Assembly (NCBI GenBank): GCA_933207985.1
Contig: OW240912.1
Coordinates: forward strand, 365,382,409-365,446,408
From: Pelobates cultripes
Lineage: Eukaryota; Chordata; Amphibia; Anura; Pelobatidae
Direction: 5' to 3'
Length of the DNA: 64,000 nt
Shown: one piece after another, positions 11,540 to 21,842 of the stretch
Position numbering within the stretch: the first letter of the stretch is position 1
How the letters are laid out: each line of letters opens with the position of its first letter
The notes under the pieces: generated by a model
The model's input: only the letters and a program-made list of their open reading frames with translations
Database searches by the model: none
Told to the model about the DNA's origin: nothing
Program-made: the position numbers and the translations under genes

Positions 11540-11685
11540 AAATATTTTGCCAGCAAAAGAGAACATTACACTCTGCTCACTGTGCTACTCTACGGCACAC
11601 ATTTTCTTGTTGGGGTTCCAAAGTTTTGCTATACCATGTCAAAGGGTTCCAAGGGAAAATTTAATTGGGAAACCCTGCACTAGAC

Positions 11686-12486
11686 TATTAACTGAATGGT
11701 AGTTGGTACACTTAATTTTTTCTTAGATTGGGGTATAAGTTGTGTTTTGGATTTTTATATGGCAGCACTATTATAATGTCGAGGTAGGTATTCTTAGGAT
11801 TGCAATTGGTAGCAATGTAGTAGGATTTTGTATTCTTAAGTAGGAAATTGTGGTATCAAGTATTACTGTAAAGCTTCACTGGAAATACATATTTTTTAAA
11901 ATAGTATTTTAAATTACTGATGCATATATGTTCAGAGACCAACTATGTTTCAATGCCCTTGTTTGTACACGGTACAATGACAATGAAGTTAAATCTGAAT
12001 CTAAAGCCCCTGCTCGCGGTTCTCATTCACCCAGACTAGGTGGGATTAAATTCCAATTGTTAGCCAATAATATTTTTTTTAATGGACAAGGTCACAGCCA
12101 AGGTTCTCAATTTAGTTTCCTCTTTTCATAAAACATGAATTCCAAGGCTTGAATATACCCACGTCCTTTAGGAATGAGTCTTGAGATGACCTCTTTATTT
12201 CCCCTCTTCACAGTAGATGTTTCCACTTTTACCCTTCCCTTTATGCTTTTTTCCCCCTTTTCTTCTTCATGGTTCTTTTTCTTTCCCCTCTTCTCTTTTT
12301 TTTTACATTCTTTATTTTGTTTTGGGCAGTAGGTTATACAGTACATATGCATGCAGACAAATGAAATGACAATGTTTAATACACCAACAATCTATATTGC
12401 TTCGATTCATCGTGTTATATCTGGTTTATGAACTTAAATATTATAACACATTGGTAAGTATAGTTTCTTTACAAATAACATAATAT
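11686..12486. other. No gene seen
   Basis: AT-rich spacer. A pyrimidine-rich tract (CCCTTTTCTTCTTC and similar) lies about 12220-12310. Open frames on both strands here are compositional. Confidence 0.45.
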
Positions 12487-12491
12487 AGGTA

Positions 12492-13025
12492 TGTCAGGGT
12501 ACCTGTTGGTGATGTATCCAGGGAGGACATCCTCTCTGCTTAGGGGCTCCCTTCCCCTAGCATTTCGGCATATTTCGGCCGTTTTCGCGCCGGCCGCGCT
12601 AGCTCCTCCCCCTTTTATGACGTGACGGCTAGCGTCGACGTCATGACGTCGGCATTTGCATAAAGTGCCGGGAACCGCTATTCCGGACCTTTTGGGGGCG
12701 TGGTCTCTATTTAGGTACAGGGTATTTAAAGGAAACCTTTACTACTGCTCATTGCCCTGTCGTGGTTCTAGCTTGCTAGTCACTCAGCGCGTTCTTTATC
12801 TAGTGTTTCTGGTTTTGACCCTTGCTTGTCTTTTGTCCTGTTGTCCTCTCCTCTCCTTTGACTCGGCTTGTATCTCGCTTACCTGTCCTCCGGCTCCCTT
12901 GACCTCGGCTTACCTTTTGACTATTCTTGCTTTGTCCTTACGTTAGTCCGGCCATTCTAAGGTCCGGTATACGTACCTCCTTCTGTGCGCACTCTGCGTA
13001 TTGGATCCCTGTCAGTTTCCTGACA
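12492..13025 (+). repeat. 5' LTR of chromovirus
   Basis: Starts TGTCAGGGTACC and ends TTTCCTGACA. It contains CRE-like TGACGT motifs (12618-12650), an octamer-like ATTTGCAT at 12654-12661 and a TATA-like TATTTAAA at 12723-12730. An open frame of 96 codons in it (12656-12946) also occurs in the other LTR; that is a consequence of LTR identity and I do not call it a gene. Confidence 0.96.
12618..12730 (+). promoter_or_regulatory. Probable LTR promoter cluster
   Basis: Within about 110 bases lie TATGACGTGACG, CGACGTCATGACGTC (overlapping CRE-type half sites), ATTTGCAT (octamer complement) and TATTTAAA, spaced as an enhancer and core promoter would be. The right LTR carries the same cluster (ATTTGCAT at 15750-15757), except GTGACG reads GCGACG. 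Function is inferred from motif content only. Confidence 0.5.
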
Positions 13026-13345
13026 GGCACGCCATAATGCCACTCAACTGACTGTATGTATTCCCAGAGAGTGACAAGGTGTTGAGTTGACCTCCAGCGA
13101 GGATGAAAAAAACTTTGTAATCCTAATCTGATGTGACACTAATGGCACAGTGTTCCAGACGAGAATGCAGAAGCCAAGGAGTCACCTGATCACCCCGCCG
13201 CCAAGAGCTGCGCAGGGAGACTATCCCTCTTCACTTTTCTGGGCCATCTTTTGATACATGACAAGCCAATGCTAGAAAAAAATAATGTAACTCATCTGAA
13301 ACGACTGGATGTATTGTTATGCAGACAATTTTTATTTTTCACATC
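13026..13345. other. Unrelated segment replacing the 5' interior of the chromovirus
   Basis: The sequence right after the 5' LTR does not show a normal primer-binding site starting TGG, nor gag-like coding text. It joins the chromovirus pol frame at about 13339-13345, where HHRQVRKVLQ begins. It may be captured non-element sequence, or filler DNA from a deletion repair. I do not recognise its source. Confidence 0.5.
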
Positions 13346-15639
13346 ATAGACAAGTCAGAAAGGTATTACAGAAACTTTTACAACATGGATTGTATTGTAA
13401 ATTGGAAAAATGTAGCTTTGACCAGTCTCAGGTAACTTTCTTAGGTTACGTAATTTCCAAAGACGGGTTTATGATGGACCCGACCAAACTAAAATCGATT
13501 TTAGATTGGCCTTTACCTAAGGGACTCAAAGCCATACAAAGATTTCTTGGATTTTCTAATTATTACAGACGTTTTATTAAAGGGTACTCCTCTGTTATCG
13601 CTCCTATCACTAATATGACCAAACAAGGAGCCGATACCAAAACCTGGTCTACTGAGGCTTTATCTGCTTTCAAAACGCTCAAACAGTCTTTTGCCTCAGC
13701 ACCTGTATTAGTTCATCCTGATACCTCTCTACCCTTTTTACTTGAAGTTGATGCGTCTGAAACAGGGATAGGCGCAGTGTTATCCCAAAGACAAAGTTTA
13801 GATAAGCCGCTGCACCCTTGCGGTTTTTTTTCCAAGAAACTGTCACACACTGAAAGGAGATATGACATTGGTGATAGAGAACTTTTAGCTATCATTATGG
13901 CATTAAAGGAATGGAGACATTTGTTAGAGGGCACCGTCCTCCCAGTTACTATCTTGACTGACCACAAAAATTTATCGTATATGGGGGAGGCCAAAAGATT
14001 ATCTGCCAGGCAGGCACGTTGGTCTATGTTCCTTACACACTTTAATTATGTGCTTACTTACAGGCCTGGTTCTAAGAACACTAAGGCAGACGCTTTGTCA
14101 CGTCAGCACGAACCTACCACCTCTACAGAGGATACTTTGTTCCCTATTATTCCTGAAGTCAATATTATCGCCAACACCAATGTCAAAATACACTCTCCAT
14201 TGCTCGCTGATATTCAGAACGAACAATCTCTTGCTCCCGAACGTACTCCTGTGGGCCGCTTGTTCGTGTCTCCCAAATTCCAAGTGGACATTATTCGCTG
14301 TTTCCACGATAGCAAGATCGCTGGTCACCCCGGCATCCACAAAACTTACTGCCTGATCTCAAAAGACTTCTGGTGGCCCGGTTTACGTAGGGATGTGGAA
14401 GACTTTGTCAAGGCTTGCAATGTTTGTGTCAGGAATAAACTTCCGCGGGATCTCCCTTGTGGTTTATTGCAGCCCTTAGTCGTTCCCAACAAACCTTGGG
14501 CTTGCTTGGCTATGGATTTTATTGTTGATCTACCAGCTTCCAATAGGCATACAGTTATACTCACGGTCCTTGACAGGTTTACTAAAATGGCTCATTTCAT
14601 TCCCTTGCCTAAACTTCCGTCCTCCCCCGAACTGGCTGTGATATTTGCTAGAGAAATTTTCCGTTTACATGGTATTCCCAATGAGATTGTGTCAGACAGG
14701 GGTTCCCAATTTATTTCCCGTTTTTGGAGATCCTTCTGTTCACAGTTGGGCATCAAACTGAATTTTTCTTCGGCCTATCATCCTCAATCTAACGGAGCAG
14801 CCGAACGCACTAACCAAAAAATTGAGCAATATCTACGTTGTTTTGTTTCTGAACACCAGGATGACTGGGTCGGTCTGATTCCTTGGGCGGAGTTTGCTCA
14901 CAACAACCTTGTTTGTGGTTCCACTCATAATAGCCCCTTTTTCTTGAACTATGGCTTTAACCCTACTGTTCTTCCGTCGGTGTCTCCTTCCCAGGGTATA
15001 CCGTCGGTTGATATTCATATAGCCAACCTGAGAAAGTTGTGGGATCAGACTCGACAAATTCTTGAACGTAGTTCCGCGGTGTTTAAGTCACATGCTGATA
15101 GGCGTAGACGTCCTGCTCCTATTTTTTCTCCGGGGGATAGGGTCTGGTTGTGTACCAGACACATTCGCCTGAAAGTTCCTTCCTTGAAGTTTGCTCCTCC
15201 TTACATTGGTCCTTACAGGGTACTGAGGAGGATCAACCCGGTTTCTTATTTGCTGGATCTACCTCCTACTCTACGCATCCCTAACTCTTTTCATGTGTCG
15301 TTATTGAAACCTCTTGTTTGTAACAGATTTTCCTCCCGCTCTACTCCTCCATCCTCGGTCCGTGTGGATGGTCAGGAGGAATATATCATCAAGTCCATCC
15401 TTGATTCTCGTATTTCTAGGGGGAAGCTGCAATACCTCATAGACTGGAAAGGTTATGGTCCAGAAGAGAGGTCTTGGGTTCCTGGTATAGACGTGCATGC
15501 TCCTCGTCTTCTACGGGCCTTCCACGTTCGTTTTCCTTCTAAGCCAGGTCCCATCCGCCCGGTGGGCGTTTCTAGAAGGGGGGGTACTGTCAGGGTACCT
15601 GTTGGTGATGTATCCAGGGAGGACATCCTCTCTGCTTAG
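13309..15639 (+). CDS. Partial chromovirus Pol: RT tail, RNase H, integrase, chromodomain
   Basis: The open frame has 776 codons, but the first Met is arbitrary because true Pol would start far upstream. Residues 14-100 are the end of the reverse transcriptase (FLGYVIS, FLGFSNYYRRFI). RNase H follows with its four acidic residues D148, E191, D218 and D261. Integrase has a zinc site H333/H340/C370/C373 and a catalytic triad D403, D463, E499 with 35 residues between the last two. A GPY-type motif lies near 630-642, and a chromodomain (EEYIIKSILDSR to the WKGYG and SWVP region) covers about 690-735, marking the chromovirus lineage. The stop lies 52 bases inside the 3' LTR. The RT palm with its catalytic YxDD is missing, so no active reverse transcriptase can be made. 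Confidence 0.93.
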   Translation: MYCYADNFYFSHHRQVRKVLQKLLQHGLYCKLEKCSFDQSQVTFLGYVISKDGFMMDPTKLKSILDWPLPKGLKAIQRFLGFSNYYRRFIKGYSSVIAPITNMTKQGADTKTWSTEALSAFKTLKQSFASAPVLVHPDTSLPFLLEVDASETGIGAVLSQRQSLDKPLHPCGFFSKKLSHTERRYDIGDRELLAIIMALKEWRHLLEGTVLPVTILTDHKNLSYMGEAKRLSARQARWSMFLTHFNYVLTYRPGSKNTKADALSRQHEPTTSTEDTLFPIIPEVNIIANTNVKIHSPLLADIQNEQSLAPERTPVGRLFVSPKFQVDIIRCFHDSKIAGHPGIHKTYCLISKDFWWPGLRRDVEDFVKACNVCVRNKLPRDLPCGLLQPLVVPNKPWACLAMDFIVDLPASNRHTVILTVLDRFTKMAHFIPLPKLPSSPELAVIFAREIFRLHGIPNEIVSDRGSQFISRFWRSFCSQLGIKLNFSSAYHPQSNGAAERTNQKIEQYLRCFVSEHQDDWVGLIPWAEFAHNNLVCGSTHNSPFFLNYGFNPTVLPSVSPSQGIPSVDIHIANLRKLWDQTRQILERSSAVFKSHADRRRRPAPIFSPGDRVWLCTRHIRLKVPSLKFAPPYIGPYRVLRRINPVSYLLDLPPTLRIPNSFHVSLLKPLVCNRFSSRSTPPSSVRVDGQEEYIIKSILDSRISRGKLQYLIDWKGYGPEERSWVPGIDVHAPRLLRAFHVRFPSKPGPIRPVGVSRRGGTVRVPVGDVSREDILSA
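15572..15587 (+). other. Polypurine tract next to 3' LTR
   Basis: AGAAGGGGGGG followed by TAC lies directly before TGTCAGG of the 3' LTR, where plus-strand synthesis is normally primed in LTR elements. Confidence 0.75.
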
Positions 15640-16121
15640 GGGCTCCCTTCCCCTAGCATTTCGGCATATTCCGGCCGTTTTCGCGCCGGCCGCGCTAGCT
15701 CCTCCCCCTTTTATGACGCGACGGCTAGCGTCGACGTCATGACGTCGGCATTTGCATAAAGTGCCGGGAACCGCTATTCCGGACCTTTTGGGGGCGTGGT
15801 CTCTATTTAGGTACAGGGTATTTAAAGGAAACCTTTACTACTGCTCATTGCCCTGTCGTGGTTCTAGCTTGCTAGTCACTCAGCGCGTTCTTTATCTTGT
15901 GTTTCTGGTTTTGACCCTTGCTTGTCTTTTGTCCTGTTGTCCTCTCCTCTCCTTTGACTCGGCTTGTATCTCGCTTACCTGTCCTCCGGCTCCCTTGACC
16001 TCGGCTTACCTTTTGACTATTCTTGCTTTGTCCTTACGTTAGTCCGGCCATTCTAAGGTCCGGTATACGTACCTCCTTCTGTGCGCACTCTGCGTATTGG
16101 ATCCCTGTCAGTTTCCTGACA
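15588..16121 (+). repeat. 3' LTR of chromovirus
   Basis: Same length as the 5' LTR, with three substitutions: ATATTCC for ATATTTC, GACGCG for GACGTG, and ATCTTG for ATCTAG. It is followed by the target duplication AGGTA. Confidence 0.96.
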
Positions 16122-16126
16122 AGGTA

Positions 16127-16965
16127 TAAGGTTGCTGATACCTTGGGATTACCTTGAGATAAATTCAGCCAACATATCTGTTTGTTGTGTGCGTGGAGTT
16201 ATATGTTGACCTCTTCTCTTTTGATTATTCTAATTTAGAATGTTTCATGATAAAGTTGGGAAAATGAAATGCGTAGACAGTGACCGTTAAGTCTGATGTT
16301 TGTAGCATGGTCACATTTTTTCTACCAATTTTTGCCATTACAATCTAGAGTATGACAAAATAGCCAGCCTCCAATGAGAGTCCCAACTTCAAAGTCTTTT
16401 CAAATATATTCAGTGCAGTTTTGCCCATGGATTCCTATTAGGTCATGTCTCGTCATGTAAACCAATTCTTATGTTTTTCCCATTATTAGCTGAAATGCAA
16501 ACATAAGACGTCTCACATCATTAATTGTGTTTTACTTGCACTACAAAGATGCAAGCATGAGTAAAATTTTTGTAGATGAAATAAAATGTAACTGACATTT
16601 TTTTGTTCTTCCCATTCTGACATCTTTCACTTAAGTGCAAAGACACATGTTAAAATAGACTCAAAATAGAAGAAACAGCCCTTCCAGACTAGATCGTAAC
16701 AAGAAAATGCGTTTTTAACACTTGGGGGGGGAAAGTACAAAAAAACTCATCGTAAGCTGTGGCTTCATCTTGAGATGGACAAGACGGGCAGAGTTTGAGG
16801 AATTATAATTAGAACTTTATTTGGAACCATTGTCTTCAATAACCAGCATATCCTCAAACATGGATACTCTTCCAGGTTATATCACTGGGTTGAAGCTAAG
16901 AGCAGGCAATTGAAAATCATAGATAATTAATCTGGTTAGGGCAGAAAGAAAAGGGACACACATAT
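16127..16965. other. No gene seen
   Basis: AT-rich spacer with no recognisable repeat or coding segment. Confidence 0.45.
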
Positions 16966-18885
16966 ACATTATTATTATTATTATTATTATTATTATGATA
17001 TTTATAGAGCGCCATCAAATTCCTCAGAGCTTTACAATGGGTGGACGAACAGACATGTAGTTGTAACCAGACAAGTTGGACACACAGGAACAGAAGGGTT
17101 GAGGGCCCTGCTCAATGAGCTTACATGCTAGAGGGAGTGGGGTAAAATGACACACAAGGTAAGGATAGTATTAGACTAGTGACAGTTGCAGAAGAGGAAT
17201 CAGTCAGGAGCTATTAACAGTTTAATTGATACGCTTTTATAAAGAAGTGGGTTTTTAACGATTTTTTGAAGGAGTGGAGACTGGGTGAGCATCTAACGGA
17301 GGAGGGAAACGAGTTTCACAGGAACGGTGCAGCCCTCGAGAAATCTTGAAGATAGACGGAATTCTTCGGCAGATCGTAAGGGCCTAGACGGGACATACTT
17401 GTGTATAAGGGAGGATAGATAGGTGGGAGCAGCATTATGTAGAGATTTGAAAGCAAGAACCAGAATTTTAAATTGAGCTCTATATTTTATAGGAAGCCAA
17501 TGTAGGGACTGACAGAAGGGTGAGGCATGGGAGGTGCGGGCGGACAGGAAGATGAGCCTTGCCGCCGCATTCATTATGGACTGTAACGGCGCAAGTTGGG
17601 AGCACGTAAGACCACTGAGAAGCGGATTACAGTAGTCAAGGCGAGAAAGGACAGTGGAATGGACCAACACCTTAGTCGCATCTGGCGTTAAGTAGGGGCG
17701 GATGTGCGCAATGTTTTTGAGATTGAAATGACAGGATTTGGCGATAGATTGAACATGAGGCTTGAAGGAGAGGTCGGAGTCAAAGAGAACACCTAGGCAG
17801 CGAGCCTGCGTGATGGAGCTCATGGTAGCACCATTGACTTGGAGGGGAACAGACACAGGAGTAACAACACTTGAGGGAGGAAAGACCAGAATTTCAGTTT
17901 TGGTCAAGTTTAGTTTAAGGAAGTGGGCAGCCATCCAGTTAGAAACAGCAGAGAGGCAGTCAGAGACACTAGTCAAGAGGGACGGGAGAGATCAGGAGAG
18001 GACAGGTAGATTTGCGTGTCATCTGCATAGAAATGATATTGGAAGCCAAAGGAGCTAATGAGTTTACCAAGGGAGGCAGTATAGATGGAGAACAGTAGGG
18101 GACCAAGGACTGAACCTTGGGGGACACCAACAGAGAGGAGTTGGGGAGAAGATGCAGAGCTAGAGAAAGAAACACTGAAAGAGCACTGGGAGAGGTAGGA
18201 GGAGCACCAGGAGAGAGCAATATCTTGTAGACCGATATTGCGGAGGATGAGAAGAAGCTGTTGATGATCAACAGTGTCAAAAGTCGCAGACAGGTCAAGG
18301 AGAATAAGATAGAGTAGTGACCACGAGATTTTGCAGCGAGTAGATCATTGGATACTTTGTTCAGTGCCGTTTCCACAGAGTGCTTAGTGCGGAAACAAGA
18401 CTGAAGCGGGTCTAGCAGAGAGTTGGACTCGAGGAAGTCTGTAAATCCCGCATACACAATTTTTTCAAGGATCTTGGATACAAAAGGCAGTAGCGAGATA
18501 GGACGATTGTTGGATGGGGAGTTAGGGTCAAGATTGGGCTTCTTTAGAATTGGGGTTACAGTTGCATGTTTGAAGGGCAATGGAAATATACCAGAGAGAG
18601 AGAGATTGAGAATTTTAGTGAGAGGTGGAGAAAGAGAAGAAGACAGAGTACGGATGAGATGCGAGGGAATTGGATCTAGGGAGCAGGTGGTGGGGCGAGA
18701 GGACTGGAGCAGAGCAGAAATCTCTTCCAATGTAGCGGGTGCGAATGAACATAGAACAGCATTGTAAGGGGAAGAAGAAAGATGAGAGATCTCTTCTCTG
18801 ATTGTAGAGATCTTGTCAGTGAAGTGAGTTGCAAAGTCTGAGGCGGTCAAGTTAGTAGGTGGAGGAGGAACAGCAGGGCGAAGAA
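16966..18885 (-). mobile_element. L2-like LINE, 5'-truncated
   Basis: Minus-strand reading frames (18850-17969, then 17976-17293) encode the second half of a reverse transcriptase: [30 protein letters not shown], then, after a frameshift, LNLTKTEILVF, SRLDYCNPLLSGL, NAAARLIF and SLHWLPIKYRAQFKIL. These are signatures of the L2 clade. The catalytic YADD region falls where the frame is broken. The 3' tail (17040-16966) reads AAAGCTCTGAGGAATTTGAT, GGCGCTCTATAAATATCATA and then (AAT)n, the usual short-repeat end of this LINE. The 5' end is truncated near 18885. It is inactive. Confidence 0.85.
16969..16998. repeat. (ATT)n, 3' tail of the L2-like LINE
   Basis: About ten ATT units. On the LINE's strand they are the terminal ATA/AAT repeats directly after GGCGCTCTATAAATATCAT. 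Confidence 0.9.
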
Positions 18886-19382
18886 GTCAGACTCATAAAC
18901 AGACAAAGTCAGTAAGGATAATTGGCAACAATAACTTCAAAGCATAGTTGTGGCATGTAATCAGGTGTTTTCAATATCTAATTTCCAAGTAGGGGGCAAT
19001 AGCCCCCTTGCCCACCATTTTAACCCTGCAGCTGAAACTTTGCCGTTCAGAAAGGGCAATGTTTTCATTGCAGGGTTAACCTGCCTCTATTGGCTGTTTT
19101 ACTAGCTGTCATACAGAGTAAATCTCCACTATCTCTATCAGGTGGTCTAACTGAAACCATCTGATTGGTTAAGCACAGTGTTTTGCTGTGCATGCGCACT
19201 AGCCTCTCATTGCTTTCCTATGTGAAAGCATTGGAATGTCTGAGATCATCGATCTCAATTATCTCAGGCAAAGAGGGAGTTTTATACCAATGCTGCAATG
19301 GGAAGAAAAGTAAAAGTACCTTTTTAACCTTTGCAATGGCAGCCAGCCACCTAAATGGTGACTAAGGCACTATAGCACTAGG

Positions 19383-20972
19383 CAGGGCCGCCATCAGAAA
19401 TTTTGGGGCCCCTGACAAAGCACAAGGTCTGGGCCCCCCCTTCTTTCCCCCTCCTTCCCTCTCCCCGGGCCCGCCCACGCCCTACCTAGTCCGCTCACAA
19501 TGATGCAGGACTGAATGTGGTGTGTATAGTGGAAGTGAATTAGAATGTGTGTAATGGATGTAGTGTTTGTGTGTATTAGATACTGTTTGTGCAGTGAATG
19601 CGCAGGGTGTGTTTGAGTAGTGGATGTAGTGTGTGTACAGTGATGTAGTGTGTGTGCTAGATGAAATGTGTTTAGTGGATGCAGTGTCTGTAGTGGATGT
19701 AGTGTGTGTATTAGATGCAGTGTCTGTGTATAGTGAATGCAGAGTGTTTCAATTTGTGGTGGATGTAGTGTGTGTACTGTGAATACAGGATGTTTGTGTA
19801 GTGGATGGTTACAGAGTGTATATTAGTGTAGTGAATGGAGAGTGTGTGTCAGTATAGTAAATGCAGAGTGTGTGTCAGTATAGTGAATGCAGAGTGTGTG
19901 CATAGTTTAGTGAGTGCAGAGTGTGTGTCAATGTGTAATGGATGCAGAGTGTGTGTTAGTGTGTAGTGAATGCAGAGTGTGTGTTAGTGTAGTGTAATGC
20001 AAAGTGGATTGTACAAGTGTATGCAGTGTGTGTGTGTTGTGTTAGTGTATGTAGAGTGTGTGTTGTGTTAGCGTATGCAGTGTGTGTTGTGTTAGTGTAT
20101 GCAGTGTGTGTGTGTTGTGTTAGTGTATGTAGTGTGTGTGTGGTGTTAGTGTATGTAGTGTGTGTGTTGTGTTAGTGTATGTTGTTGTGTTAGTGTATGC
20201 AGTGTGTATTGTTTTAGTGTATGTGTTGTGTTAGTTTGTGTGTGCTGTGTTAGTGTATGCAGTGTGTGTGTTGTGTTAGTGTGTGTGTGTGTTGTGTTAG
20301 TGTATGCAGTGTGTGTGTTGTGTTAGTGTATGTAGTGTGTGTGTGTTTTGTTAGTGGATGCAGTGTGTGTGTTGTGTTAGTGTATGTGTGTTGTGTTAGT
20401 GGATGCAGTGTGTGTGTTGTGTTATTGTATGTAGTGTGTGTGTTGTGTTAGTGTATGCAGTGTGTGTGTGTCATGTTAGTGTATGTAGTGTGTGCTGTGT
20501 ATGTAGTGTGTGTGTGTTGTGTTAGTGTATGCAGTGTGTGTGTTGTGTTAGTGTATGCAGTGTGTGTGTAAATGTGCAATCTGGAGGGGAAGGGGGAGAA
20601 AGGGGCATTTTCACAGTAATTTTCTATTAAATGTTTCTCCCTCCTCCCTGCTTCTTACCTGTGTCCAGGGAGGGGGGAGATTCCTTCCCTGGTGGCCCGG
20701 TGGCATGGGGGGCCCCCCGGCTCCCTGTTACCGCACACTGTCTGTTCACCTCTCTCTTCTAATAACTCTGGCGAGAATAGGCAGTGTGCTGGGCCCCCTC
20801 TGCGGTAACAGGGAGCCGGAGGCCCACGGCTGCACACATAGATAGTGATATTCGCTATCTATGTGTGCAGAGAGGGAAAGTGGGGCCAGGGACTGCCAGA
20901 GCAGTCCGGGCCACCCATGACCGCGAGGACCGTGACAACCGTCATGGTTGTCACCCCCTGATGGCGGCCCTG
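19383..20972. mobile_element. Non-autonomous hAT with internal minisatellite
   Basis: Perfect 15-bp inverted termini CAGGGCCGCCATCAG and CTGATGGCGGCCCTG are flanked by a perfect 8-bp duplication GCACTAGG (19375-19382, 20973-20980). The left arm has GGGGCCCCTGACAAAGC. Then comes about 1.1 kb of TG-rich minisatellite, then a GC-rich part with a splice-donor-like ACCTGTGTCC (minus) and a CTATCTATGTGTGCAGAG hairpin. There is no transposase. The high quality of both termini suggests a fairly recent insertion. Confidence 0.93.
19500..20575. repeat. TG-rich minisatellite inside the hAT
   Basis: Dozens of imperfect units built from TGTGTTAGTGTATGCAG and TGTGTGTGTTG, with a more diverged 5' part (GTAGTGGATGCAGAGTGTGT). 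Repeats become more uniform towards the 3' side (20020-20570). The open frame of Val/Cys-rich peptide here is a repeat artefact. Confidence 0.92.
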
Positions 20973-20980
20973 GCACTAGG

Positions 20981-21842
20981 AATACACATTTGTATTCCTA
21001 GCGCTATAGTGTTCCTTTAACAGGAGTGTGTTGTGACAATAGTGACCATCCAACAAGTGCAAGTATTTAGGAGTAAGTAATGCATAATTTCCAATTAAAT
21101 ACACATTTTGATTTCTTGGAGCTATTCAAACGCAGAAATTTTTTTATTGCTTTTATTTGTAAAGAGACACGATAATCTCATCTAATGTGTTTCAAAGAGC
21201 TGAAATGAAACGTACAAAAATAATTAAAGAAACCCAGAATGAAAATGAAGAGACATTCCAAGCACCTACACTCATCTGTATTATTTTTATCATGCTTCCA
21301 AAAGCATGGTTTGTGCAAAAACCACATATACTGTAGCTTCAAGAGGATGTGGTGAGGCACCTGAAGGGAAAAAAAAGTCTATAAAGCTTTTTTCATAGTT
21401 TTTTACTGAAAGTGCTCAGCAACCACAGACTTCTATGAACTTGCACAACTAGTTTCAATCACTATTTGTGTGAATAACCCTCTACAACCAGCAATAGTTG
21501 GACCAGTATCATCCGAAACATCACCGCATTCTCCTGATTGAAACGTCTCTCAGCACCAAAGGCACAAAACTGTTGAATTTAATGGAAAAAAAGGCATTCA
21601 GAGAAATAGCATTTTTCATTCTCTCTGTTTTTAAAAGGGTGTAAACTAGACATGTGAATTTGTTTTCTTCTGAATCAAATTTCGGCTGAATTTCTGAATT
21701 CTTCACAAACCAAAACAAACTGAACACGAACAAATTGAAACAAATAATTTCAGATCCATAAATTTTCATAAGGTTAGCGATTTAGGGACTTACTTATAAA
21801 GTAACTGAAAGGGCAAAATTAAGAAAAAGGGATTTTCTTAAT
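20981..21842. other. No gene seen; possible MITE fragment at 21652
   Basis: After the MITE end at 21020 the sequence is AT-rich spacer. At 21652 TAGACATGTGAATTTG begins a segment with AATTTCGGCTGAATTTC, similar in start to the block at 10022. No opposite terminus is evident before the LINE end at 21843. Confidence 0.4.

Larger units (their letters stand above)
8956..11677 (+). mobile_element. hAT transposon (Buster/Charlie-like), decayed
   Basis: The left end reads CTGCGTTTCCCAATTGG and the right end is inverted, AATTGGGAAACCCTG. The flanks are CACTAGAG (8948-8955) and CACTAGAC (11678-11685), an 8-bp duplication with one mismatch that fits the nnnTAnnn target preference reported for Buster-type hATs. 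Between the ends lie a GC-rich segment, a minisatellite (9290-9660), a probable second transposon fragment, a telomere-like block, and a broken transposase reading frame on the plus strand. It cannot encode a working transposase as it stands. Confidence 0.85.
12492..16121 (+). mobile_element. Ty3/gypsy chromovirus, recent insertion with internal deletion
   Basis: Two 534-bp LTRs (12492-13025 and 15588-16121) differ at three positions, about 0.6 percent. Each starts TGTCAGG and ends CCTGACA. A perfect 5-bp duplication AGGTA flanks the element (12487-12491 and 16122-16126). The internal part is only 2562 bp against several kilobases in an intact chromovirus: gag, protease and most of the reverse transcriptase are missing, while RNase H, integrase and chromodomain remain open. 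Such a copy could move only if proteins were supplied in trans, unless the loss occurred after insertion. Confidence 0.96.
18990..21020. mobile_element. TTAA MITE, 3' part, split by a hAT insertion
   Basis: The right end reads AATACACATTTGTATTCCTA, GCGCTATAGTGTTCCTTTAA, with TTAA at 21017-21020. The left portion (about 18990-19382) contains hairpins such as GAGATCATCGATCTC and GTGAAAGCATTGGAATG-type text seen in other MITEs. A 1590-bp hAT sits in it at 19383-20972, duplicating GCACTAGG of the host MITE. The original left TTAA end was not found, so the MITE was already truncated or is too diverged there. Confidence 0.65.

Noticed and set aside
12656..12946. 96-codon open frame present identically at 12656-12946 and 15752-16042
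   Set aside because: It lies in the two LTRs, so duplication is expected. It shows no domain, and the text is C/T-rich promoter and R-region sequence.
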